IMG/VR virus record: IMGVR_UViG_3300031857_022564
Coordinates: 1 to 33,583 of that record
DNA from: a virus
DNA: 33,583 bases
Direction: 5' to 3' (one strand)
Part shown: positions 31,538 through 33,583 of the stretch, piece after piece
Layout of the letters: every line of letters starts with the position of its first letter
How positions within the stretch are numbered: the stretch's first letter is position 1
Translations under genes and position numbers: made by a program
Notes under the pieces: model-generated
Database searches by the model: none
Told to the model about the DNA's origin: nothing
What the model saw: only the letters and a program-made list of their open reading frames with translations

Positions 31538-32002
31538 TTATCCTTTATAAAATGCTGTATTTTTTTCATGTTCCCTAAATTCAACTTGAACTACTTTTAC
31601 ACGACCATCAGTTTCAGCTACAATAAAATCATTTATTCTATGGTAAATGTATTCAGCAAATTTTTCTGCTCCTACTGCATTAATAATACGTAACTGGTAA
31701 ATGCCTTTTTCTTCACCTTGTTTAAAATACTCTAATTCAGGATCATTAAAAGATACAATTGTTGTGTGATCAAACATATAGTCCATCCATGCTTTAGGAT
31801 TCATACCATCAATAGTGCCTTTAGCACGTTTCATACCTCCAAAATCCCAAACCCAATTACGCTCATCAAGTTCACCTTCAAACCATATTTTAAATGATAC
31901 TCCATAACCATGAAGAAACTTACAATGAGTTCCTTCGGCTTTCCATTGACGGAAACAAGCTGAGTAACCGTCAAATACTTTTGTTGATCTAAAACTACCC
32001 AT
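31538..32002 (-). CDS. queD: 6-carboxytetrahydropterin synthase QueD (6-PTPS family), altered zinc site
   Basis: A 154-residue PTPS/QueD-family enzyme acting on dihydroneopterin triphosphate from FolE. The catalytic Cys is C27 in EGTHCKFLHGYG. Of the three zinc His expected, only H31 is plain: the first (AAHRL in QueD) is SACFRQ here and the third (LHGH) is LHGY. FDHTTIVSFND and the C-terminal VVQVEFREHEKNTAFY, with the conserved His/Glu, are as in the family. It may bind metal with other residues. It overlaps the thioredoxin gene by 8 bases. Confidence 0.85.
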   Translation of the reverse strand: MGSFRSTKVFDGYSACFRQWKAEGTHCKFLHGYGVSFKIWFEGELDERNWVWDFGGMKRAKGTIDGMNPKAWMDYMFDHTTIVSFNDPELEYFKQGEEKGIYQLRIINAVGAEKFAEYIYHRINDFIVAETDGRVKVVQVEFREHEKNTAFYKG

Positions 32003-32240
32003 TGATAAATTGCATTACATCTTGATAACTCCTTGCACCTGTAAACCTACGAACTTCTTGTTCATTTTCTACAAGTATTACTGTTGGTACTGATCTAACG
32101 TTTGCTCTTTGAGCTAAATCAGCTTCATAATCTATATTTACCTTAACAATAGGCATAACCGCACTTACTTGGTCCATAACAGGTCCAAAACTCTGGCATG
32201 GTACACACCATGGGGCAGAGTAATAATATAATCTTCTCAT
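31995..32240 (-). CDS. Thioredoxin
   Basis: An 81-residue compact thioredoxin with the active site APWCVPCQSFGP (CVPC, residues 12-15), the middle strand VKVNIDYEADLAQRANVRSVPT (cis-Pro in SVPT) and the final helix. Shorter than the usual 105 residues, the common phage form. It could reduce ribonucleotide reductase (not in this window) or maintain other thiols. It lies between queD and a small membrane protein, joined by ATGA. Confidence 0.9.
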   Translation of the reverse strand: MRRLYYYSAPWCVPCQSFGPVMDQVSAVMPIVKVNIDYEADLAQRANVRSVPTVILVENEQEVRRFTGARSYQDVMQFING

Positions 32241-32392
32241 ACTAATTCTTCTACAATTCCTATAATTTCACTAATAACTAAAATAGTTACTCCTAGCCCA
32301 ATACCAAAAGGTAAAGCTACATAACCTGTGATTCTAACAGCTGATTTTAAAAAGCTGACTAATTGATGTTGTTTTGGATCTGGATGGTTCAT
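32237..32392 (-). CDS. Small membrane protein, conserved-type (51 aa)
   Basis: A 51-residue frame from ATG at 32392 to TGA at 32237-32239. The N-terminus MNHPDPKQHQLVSFLKSAVRI is polar, and residues about 23-45 (GYVALPFGIGLGVTILVISEIIG) form a membrane span, ending in IVEELV. The 'HPDPKxHQ...SFxKSAxRIxGY' opening is a small family I recall from phages; function unknown. ATGA overlaps on both sides prove it belongs in this operon. Confidence 0.65.
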   Translation of the reverse strand: MNHPDPKQHQLVSFLKSAVRITGYVALPFGIGLGVTILVISEIIGIVEELV

Positions 32393-32604
32393 ATAATTTC
32401 TTCTTCTTTAATTAATTCTGCTCCAAAATTTTCCTCTAGGAGACGAGAGGTATTATCTTTTAATAATGGTTTAGCTTGAGACCAATCATAGGACCATTGA
32501 GTATATCCTTTAAGTAGACCAGTAAACACTTCACCATGTTTATTAACCACAACATACATTTGTGGGTACAGTTCTGATTTTTTATATCGTCTTTTTGTGA
32601 TCAT
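32389..32604 (-). CDS. Hypothetical protein (71 aa)
   Basis: A 71-residue protein: MITKRRYKKSELYPQMYVVVNKHGEVFTGLLKGYTQWSYDWSQAKPL followed by a helix and an acidic end. The middle resembles a small beta sheet with aromatic repeats (YTQWSYDWSQAKPL). No known family. It overlaps the queC end by 23 bases and the next start by ATGA. Confidence 0.5.
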   Translation of the reverse strand: MITKRRYKKSELYPQMYVVVNKHGEVFTGLLKGYTQWSYDWSQAKPLLKDNTSRLLEENFGAELIKEEEII

Positions 32605-33451
32605 CTAATACTGAAGATACGTATTCTTTTACATATTCCCAAGCTACTGGTCCAAATTCGTCAGCATATTGTACAGGGTCTTTTCTACCTAACTTAAGAA
32701 ATGCTTCTACTCGTTCAACAGATGATGCTGATTTGTAATCTGAAAACCATTCACTTGATCTTAATGTTTCACCATGTTCGTTTTCATAAAAAACTTCATG
32801 TTGCATTGGTTTATAAGATGTATTAGTACGTTTATAAACTTCATCAAAATCAATTCCTAATTGTTCACAACATTTTAAACCATCTTCTAAAATACTAAAT
32901 TTATCACCATGTAAATAAGGAGTATAATGTCTAACATATTCAGCATTCCAATTACCTAATTTAAAAGCCTCAAAATCAGCATCTCTAAATTCTTGACGAC
33001 AATCAGGATAAATTGAATGATCACCAGCATGAATACCCATAGCAATTTTACAATTTGTTCTTTTAGACTCAGCAATTGATAAAGCTACTGCTTGAATAAT
33101 TGAACTAAATATTTTATTACGATTAGGGACAACTGTTGCTTTCATATTTTCTTCAGCATAGTGACCTTCAGGAACATCTTCTCCACCAGTTACAAGTGAT
33201 GAATTAAGTAATTGAGCTAAACCATCAAGTTTAATTACTTGGTGTTTAATTACTCCATACTTATCTCCAACTTTATAAAGTTGAGCATTTAAATAACTAA
33301 CTAAATCTTTAGCTCGTTCTAATTCAACATTATGTTTTTGTCCATAATCAAAAGACAATGCTGTTACTTCATTTTCTTGAGCTAGTAGATGAAGTAATAG
33401 AGTGGAAGAATCCATTCCTCCACTTAGTGATAATACGGCTTGTTGCTTCAT
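32582..33451 (-). CDS. queC: 7-cyano-7-deazaguanine synthase QueC, zinc cysteines absent
   Basis: A 289-residue PP-loop ATPase of the QueC family, making preQ0 from 7-carboxy-7-deazaguanine, ammonia and ATP. The PP-loop is LSLSGGMDSSTLL (7-19); FDYGQKHNVELERA, VVPNRNKIF and GIHAGDHSIYPDCRQEF are family motifs. The C-terminal zinc knuckle of textbook QueC (C...CGxCxxC before ER) is replaced by SDYKSASSVERVEAF, so the four Cys are missing. The last 40 residues (LGRKDPVQYADEFGPVAWEYVKE) fit a long-form subfamily. It begins the nucleotide operon in this window. Confidence 0.9.
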   Translation of the reverse strand: MKQQAVLSLSGGMDSSTLLLHLLAQENEVTALSFDYGQKHNVELERAKDLVSYLNAQLYKVGDKYGVIKHQVIKLDGLAQLLNSSLVTGGEDVPEGHYAEENMKATVVPNRNKIFSSIIQAVALSIAESKRTNCKIAMGIHAGDHSIYPDCRQEFRDADFEAFKLGNWNAEYVRHYTPYLHGDKFSILEDGLKCCEQLGIDFDEVYKRTNTSYKPMQHEVFYENEHGETLRSSEWFSDYKSASSVERVEAFLKLGRKDPVQYADEFGPVAWEYVKEYVSSVLDDHKKTI

Positions 33452-33453
33452 TT

Positions 33454-33582
33454 TTATAATATAATTGTTCTTAATGTTTTAATAATAATATCTTCAGGTT
33501 CATATTCGCTTACTTCTGGATCTTTACTAGCCGCGTAATCAATACTTCCCTGAGTTTTGGTTTCTACCCATATTGTTTTAAT
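33454..33582 (-). CDS. Partial hypothetical protein, N-terminus off the window
   Basis: Forty-two C-terminal codons in an open frame to TAA at 33454-33456, immediately upstream of queC (two bases apart). The visible part reads IKTIWVETKTQGSIDYAASKDPEVSEYEPEDIIIKTLRTIIL. It is acidic, with no motif I recognise. The tight spacing and open frame support a gene, but its family is unknown because the N-terminus is missing. Confidence 0.45.
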   Translation of the reverse strand: MKTIWVETKTQGSIDYAASKDPEVSEYEPEDIIIKTLRTIIL

Positions 33583-33583
33583 T

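Noticed and set aside
1-33583. tRNA or rRNA genes
   Set aside because: I looked for cloverleaf-like stretches and GTTCGAATC-type T-loops in the gaps and found none; almost no gap is long enough to hold a tRNA.

Overview
The window is a gene-dense, AT-rich stretch in which every supported gene lies on the minus strand. It is therefore transcribed from the right end (33583) towards position 1, with almost no intergenic space: many ATGA or TAATG stop/start overlaps, and no gene-free stretch above about 60 bases. The combination of a T4-type replisome (family B DNA polymerase, gp45-like clamp, gp44/gp62-like clamp loader), a lytic transglycosylase, its own GroEL/GroES and many tiny conserved phage proteins points to a large tailed dsDNA phage (Caudoviricetes, T4-like replication). 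The host is probably a member of Bacteroidota. Start codons are preceded by A/T-only leaders rather than Shine-Dalgarno sequences, the GroEL/GroES look Bacteroidota-like, and the secreted nuclease has a Bacteroidota-style signal peptide ending ...AFAQ. The host call is an inference.

Layout in order of transcription (right to left). (1) 33.6-28.1 kb: nucleotide and 7-deazaguanine metabolism, with QueC, QueD, QueE and FolE (the complete GTP-to-preQ0 route), HPRT, two thioredoxin-fold proteins, an acyl-CoA thioesterase, a secreted DNA/RNA endonuclease, a dUTPase/dCTP-deaminase-fold protein and small membrane or Cys-motif proteins. A rho-independent terminator follows at 27.6 kb. (2) 27.6-18.1 kb: replication and chaperones, with DNA polymerase, sliding clamp, GroES, GroEL, large and small clamp-loader subunits, a Cas4/RecB-like Fe-S nuclease, a MazG-like small protein and a ribbon-helix-helix regulator. 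(3) 18.1-3.2 kb: a roughly 15-kb glycan island. It has two GT4 glycosyltransferases, a GT2, a GT10 (fucosyltransferase-like), a SAM methyltransferase, an SDR sugar epimerase/reductase, a radical-SAM enzyme, two short TPP-enzyme halves, a ColD-like PLP sugar 3-dehydratase, an RmlC-like epimerase, APRT, an MTA/SAH-nucleosidase-like enzyme, a ferredoxin-NADP reductase-like flavoprotein, an HldE-like sugar kinase and an FkbM methyltransferase-glycosyltransferase fusion. (4) 3.2 kb-1: small DNA-binding or zinc proteins, small proteins of unknown function, a membrane-anchored lytic transglycosylase, and small basic proteins running off the left edge.

How the parts may fit: the glycan island has the enzyme classes for a 3-deoxy sugar with a TPP-dependent two-carbon branch (dehydratase, reductase, TPP enzyme, epimerase, glycosyltransferases), probably for virion or host-surface glycans. 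MTAN plus APRT would recycle the 5'-deoxyadenosine and SAH made by the radical-SAM enzymes and methyltransferases. HPRT can feed the GTP pool used by FolE. The preQ0 enzymes suggest 7-deazaguanine DNA modification, though no DpdA-type transglycosylase lies in the window. QueC, QueD and QueE all depart from the textbook metal-ligand patterns, which is one of the most interesting features here.
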